Shown here: piece by piece, positions 10,401-19,458 of the stretch
How the letters are laid out: every line of letters starts with the position of its first letter
Numbering within the stretch: position 1 is the stretch's first letter
Assembly (NCBI RefSeq): GCF_001715195.1
Contig: NZ_MDWE01000016.1
Location: 59,809 to 123,808, forward strand
Length of the DNA stretch: 64,000 nucleotides
Origin: Rhodohalobacter halophilus
GTDB lineage: Bacteria; Bacteroidota; Rhodothermia; Balneolales; Balneolaceae
Direction: 5' to 3'
Notes under the pieces: generated by a model
The model's database searches: none
What the model saw: only the letters and a program-made list of their open reading frames with translations
What the model was told of the DNA's origin: nothing
Position numbers and translations under genes: made by a program

Positions 10401-11018
10401 CTGATTCCGATTGCGGAGCAGGTATTGGAGCAGTACAATTTTGATCAGAAGTGGTCGGGCGTACTGCAGAAAATGATGCGGGATGTAGCAGCTTCTGATA
10501 TTGGGGATTTGAAATTGAAAGAAGTGGGGCGTGATGATGAAATCCGTGAAATGGAGTTCCATTTCCCATCATCAGAGACGGAACTGGAAGAAATCCTCAG
10601 CATCATCCGACAAAGCAGCTCCGGATATATCAAAAAGGGTGATGTACAGAATTACCTCACCGGATTTATCGACCTCACGATTCGTCAAAATGGGAAGTAT
10701 TATATACTGGACTACAAATCGAACTACCTGGGAGATCAGGTTGAGGATTACAGCCCTGAAAAGTTGAAACAGGAGATCGAAGCGGCCCATTACGACGTGC
10801 AGTATCATATTTACACAGTAGCGCTGAAAAAATATCTTGAGACTCGTATTCCGGATTTTAATTATGACGAAGATTTTGGCGGTGTGGCCTACCTTTTCGT
10901 GCGAGGAATGAGAGCAGGGTCTGAGTCGGGTGTTTGGAAGGTTAAACCGAATAAAGATATTATCGACCGGCTTGAGACCTATCTGACAGCCACTACAACG
11001 ACTGCGGAGGTGAAGTAA
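7410..11018 (+). CDS. recB: Exodeoxyribonuclease V beta subunit RecB
   Basis: RecB is the 3'-5' helicase and the only nuclease of RecBCD. Its start codon overlaps the recC stop by one base (TAATG). Residues 21-28 (ANAGTGKT) are the UvrD-type Walker A. LVDEFQDTDPIQYEIF near 385 is Walker B/motif II, GDPKQAIYTFRGAD is motif III and VHTSKGLEFPIVF is motif V-like. At the C-terminus, GFIDLTIRQ and YILDYKSNYLG keep the Asp and DxK residues of an active RecB nuclease. Length is 1,202 residues, against about 1,180 in E. coli. All catalytic motifs are intact. Confidence 0.95.
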   Translation: MSKKLESIYDLKWEARSIIEANAGTGKTYTIVGLFLRLLLERELKVDEILVVTFTNKAASELRERVLESLRNAKKMLLGADDTEDAFLTELVKRTDDRERAVDILNQAILNFDECLISTIHGFCQKVLKEEALLAGSAFDAEISREDSELEEATEDFWREFTAENSDSEIGQYKLEVLYSFKRNGYDPIHPETLKRFLTDLFKKPYAEIEGERMEDVDGYLTGVLTLRDKMKTSWEENRDFIVNEFHDNDLSRFSQHADSRINKMDEFLSTSLIDCEVISQLTYFCWSYVDDDSNLTSKGTKKPQHCDFFDLADEYAELISDIDKVKTTILLEAFERITKRRSKLKSNSETYSYDDLLIELRDALTVGSNPDLLARKLRSRYSVALVDEFQDTDPIQYEIFDKIYPATSVDSSLLMIGDPKQAIYTFRGADVYAYLKAKSELKGDIHTLQDNYRSSEGVIEGVNALLEFSEYPFLDEQITYNPSGVGKKGLKEQFMKNGEPVPGIHFTLYEPLQSNKDQLRSYAVNQTVAEISEMLESSGLQIMDEESEVMRAVRPGDIAILVSRNSDAEKVKRELKKVGLSAVTYSREKVFESFESTRVKLLMESVMDPESGKKMNNLLVSGFLGFDGENLSSELDRDEFIVRLSETLNHLNEIWYKQGFYTMLRHLLFKYESLHHFSEQPNSERVLTNLFHLADLCAKAEQEHAFSMRELYHWFLDEMKRAEDDDEKTQLLESDQKLIKILTVHTSKGLEFPIVFCPYLWEGTRKENGTEFNEYHDENNRLKINVDFRKEGSQEAVRKSMMESVAEEVRKTYVAITRAKYQCRIIWGSHSESHLSGMGGILLEKIFLDENIDNKLGDNKKHISSTIFIDRISDLHRKNSEYISLQKVSEYQKREKPVRLVEQLESVPEFKPYNGPERLPAGRRLESFSSLNTHGGDTGEQDYDQTLDNYVSFLEDEKKMGERTIFTFPKGATAGTAIHKLFEHEDFEFATADQTDLIPIAEQVLEQYNFDQKWSGVLQKMMRDVAASDIGDLKLKEVGRDDEIREMEFHFPSSETELEEILSIIRQSSSGYIKKGDVQNYLTGFIDLTIRQNGKYYILDYKSNYLGDQVEDYSPEKLKQEIEAAHYDVQYHIYTVALKKYLETRIPDFNYDEDFGGVAYLFVRGMRAGSESGVWKVKPNKDIIDRLETYLTATTTTAEVK

Positions 11019-12835
11019 TGAGTACACTTTTTAATTGGTATAGAAGCGGTATTTCGGACGGATGGATTGAACTTTATGAACAGGAGCTGGTTCGATATCT
11101 CGAAGCTGAATATGGAAATCTAACCGATACAGAGCGGTTAATTGCGGTGTTTACGTCACTCTACCTGAAGGCGGGACATGTGAGTTTACCGATCGGCCAG
11201 TCACCGGCAGAGTGGGTCGGACATCTCGATTTGGATGGTGCGGCCTCATCAGGGTTGCCTGCTGAAAAATTTGATCGATCAGAGCTAGATAAAAGCCGCT
11301 TGGTGGGTATTGGCAGAGAGGAGAAGCCTTTTATTCTGCATGGCGATCAGATCAGTGTTCGCAGATTTTTCATGTATGAAAATCGAATTGCCGACTGGAT
11401 TTCATCAAAAAGTGAGAAGTCGTATCAATTGGCGCCGGATTTTCCGTTCGAATTCTTCCATTCACTGTTTGAGGAGGATAAAGAATCGCCAAACTGGCAG
11501 CAGGTGGCCGTGGTAATGTCTTTCATCAAACCGTTTTTGATTATTTCAGGCGGACCCGGTACCGGTAAAACGACTACGGTTGCAAAGATTTTGGCAATGA
11601 AAATGGTGAGTAGTCATGAACCTCTTCGGATTGCCCTGGCTGCACCCACGGGTAAAGCCGCCGGACGAATGGCAGAATCCCTGTATCGTGAAATGGATCA
11701 ACTGAATGTGCCGGAGGAGAAGCGATCACAACTTCCGGATGATGCAGCAACGCTTCACCGTCTGCTCTACGGGCTGGATCGGGGCGGACTTTTGCCCGAT
11801 CCTGAAAAGAAAAAATTACGCTACGATCTGATCATCGTGGATGAGGCGTCGATGATTGACTTGAATTTAATGCACCGATTGATTTCACACATCGGGGAGG
11901 GGACTCAGTTAATTCTGCTGGGTGATAAAGATCAGCTGGCTTCGGTTGAAGCTGGATCCGTATTTGCTGATCTCTGTCGGAAGCCTGAAAACGGATTTTT
12001 GAAGGAGACTGCAAAACTGATTAAACAGCTAATGCCGGATACAGAACTTCCGTTGAAGGAGCAGTCGGTATTGAGTGATTCCGTTCTCTATCTGACTAAA
12101 AGCTACCGGTTCGATTCAGAAAGTGGAATTGGAAAGCTGGCTGCGTTAGTTAAAAGGGGAGAACCCGACGCAGAAGGGATGAAAACGGTGATGGATGGGA
12201 GTAGTGAATTAAGCTGTGAAACGTTTAATTTCAGCCGAGATAAGCTGGAGGAACTGGCAGGAAATCTTGCCGAAAGGGTAAAAGAGGTACAAAATATTCG
12301 GGATGAGAGAGCTCTACTGGACTTCTGGAAACGATCGGCGTGGTTAACGGTGCTTCGGCGGGGGCCGGAAGGGAGCCGGGAGCTGAACCGTTTGGTGGAG
12401 AAGATCCTGATACTTCAGCGATCGGTGCAGCCCGAAAACGGCTGGTATCACGGCCGACCGATTATCATTACCCGAAACAGTTATTCGCTGGGTGTATTTA
12501 ACGGAGACATGGGAGTTTGTCTGCATGATGGGTCGGGCGAGTTACGGATCTATGTGGAATCGGGATCGGAAATCAAGAAGCTGCAGCCAAGCCGCCTTAC
12601 CGATTATGCCCCTGCCTATTTTCTGACGGTTCATAAAAGTCAGGGCTCAGAATTTAATCACGTCAATCTGCTTCTGCCTAAGCGGGATACACCGATACTA
12701 ACGAGGGAGCTGCTTTATACGGCTATTACCCGCGCCAGGAACAGCTTTACCCTGTATGGAGAGATGGGATTGTTTGCGAAAGGAGTATCCCGGCAAACAG
12801 TGAGATATACCGGTTTGAAGAATTTAGTGGAATAG
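11018..12835 (+). CDS. recD: Exodeoxyribonuclease V alpha subunit RecD
   Basis: RecD is the 5'-3' SF1B helicase of RecBCD. The 605-residue length matches E. coli RecD. GGPGTGKTTT near residue 180 is Walker A, LIIVDEASMIDL is Walker B and LLGDKDQLASVEAGSVF is motif III. YAPAYFLTVHKSQGSEF and LLYTAITRAR are motifs V and VI. The ATG overlaps the recB stop by one base, so recC, recB and recD are translationally coupled in the order C-B-D, without a ptr gene between them. The complex would repair double-strand breaks and degrade linear foreign DNA. Confidence 0.95.
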   Translation: MSTLFNWYRSGISDGWIELYEQELVRYLEAEYGNLTDTERLIAVFTSLYLKAGHVSLPIGQSPAEWVGHLDLDGAASSGLPAEKFDRSELDKSRLVGIGREEKPFILHGDQISVRRFFMYENRIADWISSKSEKSYQLAPDFPFEFFHSLFEEDKESPNWQQVAVVMSFIKPFLIISGGPGTGKTTTVAKILAMKMVSSHEPLRIALAAPTGKAAGRMAESLYREMDQLNVPEEKRSQLPDDAATLHRLLYGLDRGGLLPDPEKKKLRYDLIIVDEASMIDLNLMHRLISHIGEGTQLILLGDKDQLASVEAGSVFADLCRKPENGFLKETAKLIKQLMPDTELPLKEQSVLSDSVLYLTKSYRFDSESGIGKLAALVKRGEPDAEGMKTVMDGSSELSCETFNFSRDKLEELAGNLAERVKEVQNIRDERALLDFWKRSAWLTVLRRGPEGSRELNRLVEKILILQRSVQPENGWYHGRPIIITRNSYSLGVFNGDMGVCLHDGSGELRIYVESGSEIKKLQPSRLTDYAPAYFLTVHKSQGSEFNHVNLLLPKRDTPILTRELLYTAITRARNSFTLYGEMGLFAKGVSRQTVRYTGLKNLVE

Positions 12836-13006
12836 ATTATTGAAGCATCAGGTTTTTTCATAATCTGATCGATCATTCTGCTGTGATATGATTCAAATTT
12901 ATTAGATAGGAGTTGCAAGAAATCTCAATTATAAGAGTTGGCTGGACAAGTTCAGAATGGTTTGTTTGTAAAGCATTGAATAACTTAAATATTCCGTTCT
13001 TATTTG

Positions 13007-14116
13007 ATGGAGTCTTGTGCCTTAAATTTGATAGAGGTGGTCGGTGTGGATAAAACAGTACAAAATAAGATTGAAACTCAGTTTCTTAAAACGGTTCATC
13101 GAGATCGGAAAGTAAAAAATGCTTTTTTACTGGTGCATTCTGAATCTCATGGAATTCATATAAATCTATCCCATGGTTCCAAAGACAGTTCTTCTTTAAG
13201 TACACAGCAGCCACACTATATGGCCAGTTGCGGTAAACTCTTTACAGCGACGATTTTTGGTCAGTTTCATGAACGAGGTGACGTATCGTTTGATGATAAG
13301 ATCAGCAGTTACCTGGATGATGAGTTGATGAAACAGTTGCATCTGTACAAAGGAAAGGATTATTCCGGTGAGATTGAGATCAGGCATCTGCTGAATCAAA
13401 CATCCGGTTTGCCGGATAATTTCTATCCTCTCTTTGATAAATTACTGGCTGACCCGGACTTTAACATAACACCAAGAGAAGCGGTCATATGGGCGAAGGA
13501 GAATCTTACTCCCTCAGCTCCGCCCGGAACAAAATCGTACTACACCGACACCAATTATCACCTGCTTGGATTAATTGCTGAAAAGGTGACGGGTGCTCCT
13601 TTTCATTCAGTTTTAAGCAGTATGATTTTTGACCCGCTTGGAATGGACCACGCATTCATGCTTCAGGTTTCTGAACCAAGAAAAAAATCGAGTGATCGGG
13701 TGGCCGATTTTTACTTCAAAAAAAGACGGTTGAATGATCTGAGGGGATTCTCGGGTATTGATTATGCCGGAGGCGGAGTCGTGGCTCCTCCTGAAGAGCT
13801 GTTAATTTTTATGAAAGCGCTGGTAAACGGGGAGATTGTATCGGGTGAAACGCTCGACTTGATGAAAGCTGATAAAGCAAACCTCTTTCCGAATTTTGAA
13901 TATGGATATGGGATCTGGCAGGTGAAACCGATTCCGCTCTTGATTCCTGAGAAATTAAAATCATGGGGAGTGTTGGGGGCAACAGGTGCATTTATGTTTT
14001 ATCATCCGAAACTGGATATATATCTGATAGGAAACTTCAACCATTCATCTTACAAACAGAAGTGCGTACGATTTATGTTTAAAGTGATAAATTTGCTCTG
14101 GAAAAGTAGAAATTGA
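13007..14116 (+). CDS. Serine hydrolase, beta-lactamase/penicillin-binding-protein fold (class C type)
   Basis: A 369-residue member of the class C beta-lactamase/esterase superfamily. The nucleophile motif SxxK is Ser74-Cys-Gly-Lys77 (YMASCGKLFTATIFG). The second motif is YTDTNYHLLG, a common variant of YxN, and a late GVLGATGAFMFYHP segment replaces the KTG region. No clear signal peptide is seen, so it may act in the cytoplasm on an ester or peptide. The first ATG (13007) is taken as the start. The gene stands alone: it follows recD after 171 bp and is closed by a strong terminator. Substrate unknown. Confidence 0.8.
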   Translation: MESCALNLIEVVGVDKTVQNKIETQFLKTVHRDRKVKNAFLLVHSESHGIHINLSHGSKDSSSLSTQQPHYMASCGKLFTATIFGQFHERGDVSFDDKISSYLDDELMKQLHLYKGKDYSGEIEIRHLLNQTSGLPDNFYPLFDKLLADPDFNITPREAVIWAKENLTPSAPPGTKSYYTDTNYHLLGLIAEKVTGAPFHSVLSSMIFDPLGMDHAFMLQVSEPRKKSSDRVADFYFKKRRLNDLRGFSGIDYAGGGVVAPPEELLIFMKALVNGEIVSGETLDLMKADKANLFPNFEYGYGIWQVKPIPLLIPEKLKSWGVLGATGAFMFYHPKLDIYLIGNFNHSSYKQKCVRFMFKVINLLWKSRN

Positions 14117-14145
14117 AAAACCGCCGGATTACTCAGGCGGTTTTT
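14116..14145 (+). terminator. Strong bidirectional terminator
   Basis: A perfect 10-bp stem (AAAAACCGCC at 14116-14125 with GGCGGTTTTT at 14136-14145) surrounds a 10-nt loop, with T-runs in both directions. It begins at the last base of the serine hydrolase stop codon and also faces the minus-strand small gene that ends at 14203. Confidence 0.85.
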
Positions 14146-14202
14146 GCGTCGATTTGATGTAGTAACATTGCAGGTTAGTTCTTCTCCGTAAGGGAGCATG
14201 CG

Positions 14203-14373
14203 TCATTTCTTCTTCATAAAGTAGTAGACAATCGCTGTGATGATGCTAAAAAAGATTGCAGCTACCGTCCAGACTGCCTTTTCTCCGGTTCCCATTCCGG
14301 GCTGTTTGGTCCAGACTTCTACGATTACGTAAATCGCACAGATTAGGGCAATAATGCCGGCCAGAGTTTCCAT
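14203..14373 (-). CDS. Small two-helix membrane protein (56 aa)
   Basis: A 56-residue open frame. It begins METLAGIIALICAIYVIVEV, has a WTKQPGMGTGEK linker, then WTVAAIFFSIITAIVYYFM and a KKK tail. Two hydrophobic helices with a short polar turn and a basic end resemble the N-terminal membrane domain found in phospholipase-D-nuclease-like small proteins of Bacteroidota. It lies between the terminator at 14116 and the LolC/E-type permease. The start is ATG at 14373. Function unknown. Confidence 0.65.
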   Translation of the reverse strand: METLAGIIALICAIYVIVEVWTKQPGMGTGEKAVWTVAAIFFSIITAIVYYFMKKK

Positions 14374-14512
14374 AAGCTTTGAAGGGTTTGTTTATAAGTT
14401 AAAGTCCTTCAATGTAGTAAGAAGTATTGGGATTGCAAATAGTTGTTAAAAAGCTTGGTTTCGAGCCGTTTAAATCAGAATTGAAAATTCCCAGCCGGAA
14501 GAATTTGTACAA

Positions 14513-15739
14513 CTATTTTCCGATAGAGAGAACTTTTACGGGATCTGTTTTTGCCGCAATGCGTGCCGGCAGCCAGGATGCCAGAGCACAAAGCAGAATA
14601 GTAACACCGCTGACGATTACGAAATCCAGCAGGTGCGGCTCAACCGGAGCGGTACTCATGTAGTAGTTCTCTTCGGAAAGCGGAATGATTTGATAATTAA
14701 CCTGAAGCCAATAGAAAAGCAGGGATATACCAATTCCAATGATCAAGCCGGATGCAGCAACAAAAAGTCCTTCAAGCAGAAATATTTTTCGAATCGCTTT
14801 GCTTTTTGCACCGATCGTTTTCAGTATTCCAATATCCCGGACCCGTTCCAGTACCATCATCAGAACCGTCCCAATCAGGTTGAAAGCTGCTACAATAACC
14901 ATAACCCCAATGACGAGTGGAATGGTCTCTTCCTGCAGATCTACCCAAGCAAAGATGTTGCGATAGCGCTGATAAACACTCTCCGTGATATATGGAAATT
15001 TGGTTTCATCGCGAATGGTTCGATAGATCGGTTCTATATCATCAATACTGGCTACGTTGATGTCGAATGCACTGGCCTGGTTCTGTCTGAATTCAAAAAT
15101 TTGGCGGGCTGACTCTATCGGGATCAGGGCGAAATTGTCATCAAATCGCGCAATGCCGGTCTGGTAGATACCGGTCAGCCGAAACTGCTTAATTTCAGGT
15201 GTGTTGAGGGGAGAGGGCATCCCATCGAGGGCGTAAACGGTAACCCGATCCCCCACAGAAGCGCCGATATTTCTTGCCAGGTCAGACCCGATAATTATTC
15301 CCGGAAGACCCGATTCGGTCATTTTCAGGTTGTATTCTCCCTCACTAATGAACGACCGGAGCATGGTCACATCACCCTCCTCGGGCACACCTTTGATGCC
15401 GCTGCCGCTAACATCTCTCGATGCCTGTATCATTACCTGACCAAGAATAACCGGTTGTGAGCGTTCTATGCCGGGAATATCATCCATAAATACCTGTAGT
15501 GTATCTGCCCGGTTCATCGGCTCATTCAGAAATGTGTGAACCGTAATGTGAGGTGCAAATCCTACAATTTTTTCGTTGATGGTAGATTTAAAACCGTGAA
15601 CAATGGAGAGGGCAATCAGCAGGCCGGCCGAGCCTACAGCAACCCCGGCAATGGCCATGATCTTAATAAATGAGAGAAATCGGGATTCCCTTTGATTTCC
15701 TTTAAAATATCGGCCAGCAATGTACCAGGTAAAATTCAT
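14513..15739 (-). CDS. LolC/LolE-type ABC transporter permease (FtsX/MacB-like)
   Basis: 408 residues with the LolC/E layout: one N-terminal membrane segment (IKIMAIAGVAVGSAGLLIALSIVHGF), a large periplasmic domain (about 45-265), and three C-terminal membrane segments (about 270-400, including LVIGVMVIVAAFNLIGTVLMMVLERVRDIGILKTIG). The ERVRDIGILKTIGA motif is the coupling region that contacts the ATPase. LolCDE extracts lipoproteins from the inner membrane; related permeases serve other exporters. No ATPase gene is adjacent, so the LolD partner is elsewhere and the substrate is inferred. The initial ATG gives MNFTWYIAGRYF, typical of the family. Confidence 0.85.
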   Translation of the reverse strand: MNFTWYIAGRYFKGNQRESRFLSFIKIMAIAGVAVGSAGLLIALSIVHGFKSTINEKIVGFAPHITVHTFLNEPMNRADTLQVFMDDIPGIERSQPVILGQVMIQASRDVSGSGIKGVPEEGDVTMLRSFISEGEYNLKMTESGLPGIIIGSDLARNIGASVGDRVTVYALDGMPSPLNTPEIKQFRLTGIYQTGIARFDDNFALIPIESARQIFEFRQNQASAFDINVASIDDIEPIYRTIRDETKFPYITESVYQRYRNIFAWVDLQEETIPLVIGVMVIVAAFNLIGTVLMMVLERVRDIGILKTIGAKSKAIRKIFLLEGLFVAASGLIIGIGISLLFYWLQVNYQIIPLSEENYYMSTAPVEPHLLDFVIVSGVTILLCALASWLPARIAAKTDPVKVLSIGK

Positions 15740-15881
15740 GAAGAGCTGCCTGAAAAATTAATAATGATCCGGATTCTAACTGATGAAATTGTGATTTTGT
15801 TGCTCAAGTATAAGAAATAATGAGTTTCAAAAGAGGGTTCGATTTTGGAACTCCGGTTGTTGATCTACGCAATTAAAAAGA

Positions 15882-15904
15882 AGAGACACGAGTCTATTTC
15901 GTGC
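15882..15904 (-). terminator. Probable terminator after the M28 peptidase
   Basis: On the minus strand CACGA and TCGTG pair around a 7-nt loop, just downstream of the peptidase stop at 15918, followed by a pyrimidine run with five T's. The stem is short, so support is moderate. Confidence 0.4.
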
Positions 15905-15917
15905 CAGTGTCGTTACT

Positions 15918-18056
15918 TTACCTTGCCTGCGTAAGCTCTATCAGTTCGGATAAATTCACATTGAGCTCTTTAAATGCCTCAGCATGAATGTTCACCCAAC
16001 GGTTGATCTCATTTCGATCAAACTGCTCTTCGATGGCATATTGAAAAGCGGGCAACATCCAGGAGGCGTACCCGCTATACGGATCGGGAGAGGCGTAGAT
16101 CGACTTAAGCCAGGCGCTGTACGGCATTCCCTCCTCAACGATAAAGTTTCGTTCGAGTTGAATCAGTTTCTGATTGATTTGAGCTACATTCAGCTCACGA
16201 TAGTCAGACGCAGAGAGGCCGGAAAGATTATCAGATAACCGGTTGACCAGCTGCTCCATTTCACGGAGCTGTTCTCGCATCGGTTCAGGCTCAAAAGAAA
16301 GGTCTAACTGCCCGGACTTTTCTTCAATTTCATTGAGATGAGTTGTTAGATCTTCATGATAGCGTTCAAAATCGTAGGGGAGAAGATCCGCATTTGCAAA
16401 CCTAAGGGATATGGTTCCGTAAACCCCTCCAAGTGCCGGACCGTAACTGAACGTGCTGTCGAGGTGCGTTTTGTAGTAGTGGAAATTATCGTAATTGGAG
16501 TGGTAAACCGGCGACCATTGCGACATACTGATGCCGGCGGACGGAACTCCAATGTGCATGTACAACCCCACATGATCAGACCCTCCTCCAAGATTTCCCA
16601 ATGATGGAGAGTCGTTATCTCCAGTCCAGCTTTCGTAGAGGCTCAATGTGGTGTCAGGGTGCTGAACAACTTTGGAAGCTTCAATAATAGGCCTTTTCAG
16701 TGAGGGAGAAGAGGATGCCCCAAACGAGGGTCCGGTTACTGCTGAGTCGGCATTTAAATAGAGTACGGAATTAGCATTAAGTTCTTCCGTAAGATGTTCG
16801 ACCCATTCAGATGATCCGATCAACAGGTACTCTTCGGCATCCCAGTGGGCAATCATAATACTTCGTTTGGGCTGAAATCCATTCCCGGCCAATTCACCCA
16901 GAACATCAGCTACAGAGAGCAGCATGGCCGTACCGCTATTCGGATCGATGGCTCCAAATCCCCAAGCATCGAAGTGGCTCCCGATAATAATCCACTCATC
17001 GGGATATTCGCTTCCCTCCATTACTCCAATCACATTGGTGATGGGTTTCAGTTCAGCAGGCTGATCTACAAAAATGTTGACTTCAAGAGGAGATTCGCTT
17101 GTCATACGATAGGTAAATGGTAAGCCTCCTTGCCAGTTTTGATTCGGCACAGGGGTTCCGTCCATCTGTTCCAATATTTTTTGAGCAGAGGCGTAAGGCA
17201 GCGGCGCGATCGGGATGGTATGAAAATCTACACTTTCCGGATCGAGCCGTTCAATTTCAATGTTTCCATCTATTGGCAGAGCCGGTTCAAATGGAGTAAG
17301 TGGATCCCCATAATACTCTGTTGTAAGTGCAGAACCCCGCTGTATGGTACTTTCGTTGATGAACTTATCCTCAGGGTAGGCGGGACCGTTCACATAACCG
17401 CCGTTTGCCGGATCAGAATAGATGATCAATCCGATCGCTCCATACTCTTCTGCATACTTGGCTTTGTAGCCGCGGAAATTTCCGCCATACCGGGCGATGA
17501 CAATCTTGCCCTCAACTGTAACTCCGAGTTCATCAAGCATTTCAAAATCCTGTTTGGTGCCGTAATTTGCATATACAACACCGGCTGTTACGTCTCCTGA
17601 TCCGCTGTAGGCATTCCAGCCGTGATGAAGCCGTTCATCCGCGCTATACAAATCTTCCTCAAGGATGTACTCTTTATTGTTAAGTGGTTCTCGCTTAGGG
17701 CGAACAATTTCAACCCGGACGTCGCCCGGCTCCGGCAGCCAGACATCGTAATCGTAGTGATCAACATGCCATCCCGATTTCTCCATTGACTCGGTCATAT
17801 AGTCGATCACTCGCCGATTCTCTTCTGTTCCTGCTATATTGGGTTCCCGGGTGAGGCGGTAGAGGTGGTCCCGGTACATTTCCGGTTTAAGCGCCCGGAT
17901 CAGTTTCTGTTCAAGCTCAATCTGCTCTGCAACCCGGTCTGAAGAGAAGCCATCCAGGTGATTTGGGACAACCGGCTGACTATAAACAGAGGCTGACAGT
18001 GTGGTAAAAATGAGGAAAACTGCGCGAGAAATTTTGTAAATGATTGAATGTATCAT
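15918..18056 (-). CDS. Secreted M28 family peptidase, glutamate carboxypeptidase II-like (PA + M28 + dimerisation domains)
   Basis: 712 residues with an N-terminal signal peptide (YKISRAVFLIFTTLSASVYS), so it is exported. Its domain order is that of transferrin-receptor/GCPII-like peptidases: a protease-associated domain at about 110-300 (KIVIARYGGNFRGYKA), a zinc peptidase domain at about 330-570, and a helical dimerisation domain at about 600-700. Zinc ligands and the catalytic base are visible in GSHFDAWGFGAIDPNSG (His, Asp), AHWDAEEYLLIGS (Glu-Glu) and GGGSDHVGLYMHIGVPS (Asp, His). These enzymes remove C-terminal acidic or other residues from peptides. It lies 124 bp downstream of the amidotransferase-like gene on the same strand. 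Confidence 0.9.
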   Translation of the reverse strand: MIHSIIYKISRAVFLIFTTLSASVYSQPVVPNHLDGFSSDRVAEQIELEQKLIRALKPEMYRDHLYRLTREPNIAGTEENRRVIDYMTESMEKSGWHVDHYDYDVWLPEPGDVRVEIVRPKREPLNNKEYILEEDLYSADERLHHGWNAYSGSGDVTAGVVYANYGTKQDFEMLDELGVTVEGKIVIARYGGNFRGYKAKYAEEYGAIGLIIYSDPANGGYVNGPAYPEDKFINESTIQRGSALTTEYYGDPLTPFEPALPIDGNIEIERLDPESVDFHTIPIAPLPYASAQKILEQMDGTPVPNQNWQGGLPFTYRMTSESPLEVNIFVDQPAELKPITNVIGVMEGSEYPDEWIIIGSHFDAWGFGAIDPNSGTAMLLSVADVLGELAGNGFQPKRSIMIAHWDAEEYLLIGSSEWVEHLTEELNANSVLYLNADSAVTGPSFGASSSPSLKRPIIEASKVVQHPDTTLSLYESWTGDNDSPSLGNLGGGSDHVGLYMHIGVPSAGISMSQWSPVYHSNYDNFHYYKTHLDSTFSYGPALGGVYGTISLRFANADLLPYDFERYHEDLTTHLNEIEEKSGQLDLSFEPEPMREQLREMEQLVNRLSDNLSGLSASDYRELNVAQINQKLIQLERNFIVEEGMPYSAWLKSIYASPDPYSGYASWMLPAFQYAIEEQFDRNEINRWVNIHAEAFKELNVNLSELIELTQAR

Positions 18057-18180
18057 GGAGCAAATTGGAGGTTCATATAGTTGACTCAGGAAAGTGGGGA
18101 GTTAAGGTGAAGAATGCAAGAGCCCGGAGCGCCATTCAGATGTATGAACAGCAGAGGCGGGAGTCATGAAGCAATTTACA

Positions 18181-19458
18181 TCAGGTCTGTTTCTTCTTCT
18201 TTTCAGCGGCTGGGAAAAGAATGTTATTGAGGATCAACCGATAGCCCGGACTGTTGGGATGAAGGCTCAGGTCGGTTGGGGGATCACCTACTCTGTGCGT
18301 GTAATCTTCGGGGTCATGCCCGCCGTAAAATGTAAAGGTTCCGCTTCCATAATTTCCGTGTACATATTTTACCTGATCTCTGCCGGGAGATTCAGCCAGA
18401 ATCACAGCACTGCTCTTCACTTTACTCCGCTGAAAGGCTGTTGCTTGACCGTAAAAACCTCTCAGGCTGTTTACATGATTTTGGGTGAGCATGGTTGGAA
18501 CCGGATCCCATTTGGCTGAAAAATCAAAGAGGGTAAAAAAATCAAGGCTTTCACTGATTCGATCCAGATCTACTTCAATATCAATGGTTGCATGTTCGTA
18601 CTCATACGGATCGGTGATCACCTCAAAATTTTCAAAAGCAAAAGTTTGGTCGAAATTAAGCCGGCTGTTTACCTCGGGGTCGATCGGGCTGCCGTCGATC
18701 TCCCGAGGAATGATATCCATTCCTTCTGCAGCAAGTGCAATATCGAAGGTGTCGGTAGCTGAGCACATTGCAAACATAAACCCTCCATTTCCTACAAAAT
18801 CGCGGATTTCATGAACTATGTCGAGCTTTAGCGTGCTCACCTTTTCGTATCCAAGTTCACGGGCAAGATCCCGCTTATCCTGCACCTGTTTGATGTACCA
18901 TGGACTATTGCGATACATTGCCCAGAATTTACCGAATTGCCCGGTGAAATCTTCGTGATGCAGATGGAGCCAGTCATATTCGGACAGCTCTCCGGAGAGT
19001 ACCTCGCGGTCGTATACCGTATTGTACGGTATTTCAGCATAGTCGAGCACAAGAGTAACGGCATCGTCCCAGGGAAGTGCACCGGGGGGTGTATAAACAG
19101 CAATTTTTGGGGCTGCTTCCAGATTTACAGAAGCCATATTCACTCCGGGATTTTCAACCTCATCAATCAAACCGGATGCATCAGCTTGTGAAATAATTTC
19201 TATGCTTACGTTTCGTACACGGGCCTTTCTTATGATGTCATGCTCATCGGTGGTCAGAAAGCTACCGCCTCTGTAGTTCAACAGCCACTGTCCGGTAGCA
19301 CCCTCACCCAGGTGATTAAAAATGACCCCATATGCTTTCAGGTGATTGGTTTGGGATCCATCCATTGGGATTAACACCCTGTTTTGTGCATTCACATTGC
19401 AGATACCAAGCCCGGTGCTAATGAGAATGAGTATCAGATATTTTCGAATGGATATCAT
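18181..19458 (-). CDS. Exported class I glutamine-amidotransferase-like protein of unknown function
   Basis: 425 residues with a signal peptide (KYLILILISTGLGICNVNA). The centre looks like a class I amidotransferase/ThuA-like flavodoxin fold: KIAVYTPPG, YDWLHLHHEDFTG, then GGFMFAMCSATDTFDIALAA, where a cysteine sits after the strand as at a nucleophile elbow. No catalytic His/Glu pair can be assigned with confidence. Relatives in this phylum have sometimes carried the label 'asparagine synthetase B'; nothing visible supports that reaction. It overlaps the TPR gene by one base (TGATG), so the two are translationally coupled. A cell-envelope role is inferred from export only. Confidence 0.55.
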   Translation of the reverse strand: MISIRKYLILILISTGLGICNVNAQNRVLIPMDGSQTNHLKAYGVIFNHLGEGATGQWLLNYRGGSFLTTDEHDIIRKARVRNVSIEIISQADASGLIDEVENPGVNMASVNLEAAPKIAVYTPPGALPWDDAVTLVLDYAEIPYNTVYDREVLSGELSEYDWLHLHHEDFTGQFGKFWAMYRNSPWYIKQVQDKRDLARELGYEKVSTLKLDIVHEIRDFVGNGGFMFAMCSATDTFDIALAAEGMDIIPREIDGSPIDPEVNSRLNFDQTFAFENFEVITDPYEYEHATIDIEVDLDRISESLDFFTLFDFSAKWDPVPTMLTQNHVNSLRGFYGQATAFQRSKVKSSAVILAESPGRDQVKYVHGNYGSGTFTFYGGHDPEDYTHRVGDPPTDLSLHPNSPGYRLILNNILFPAAEKKKKQT

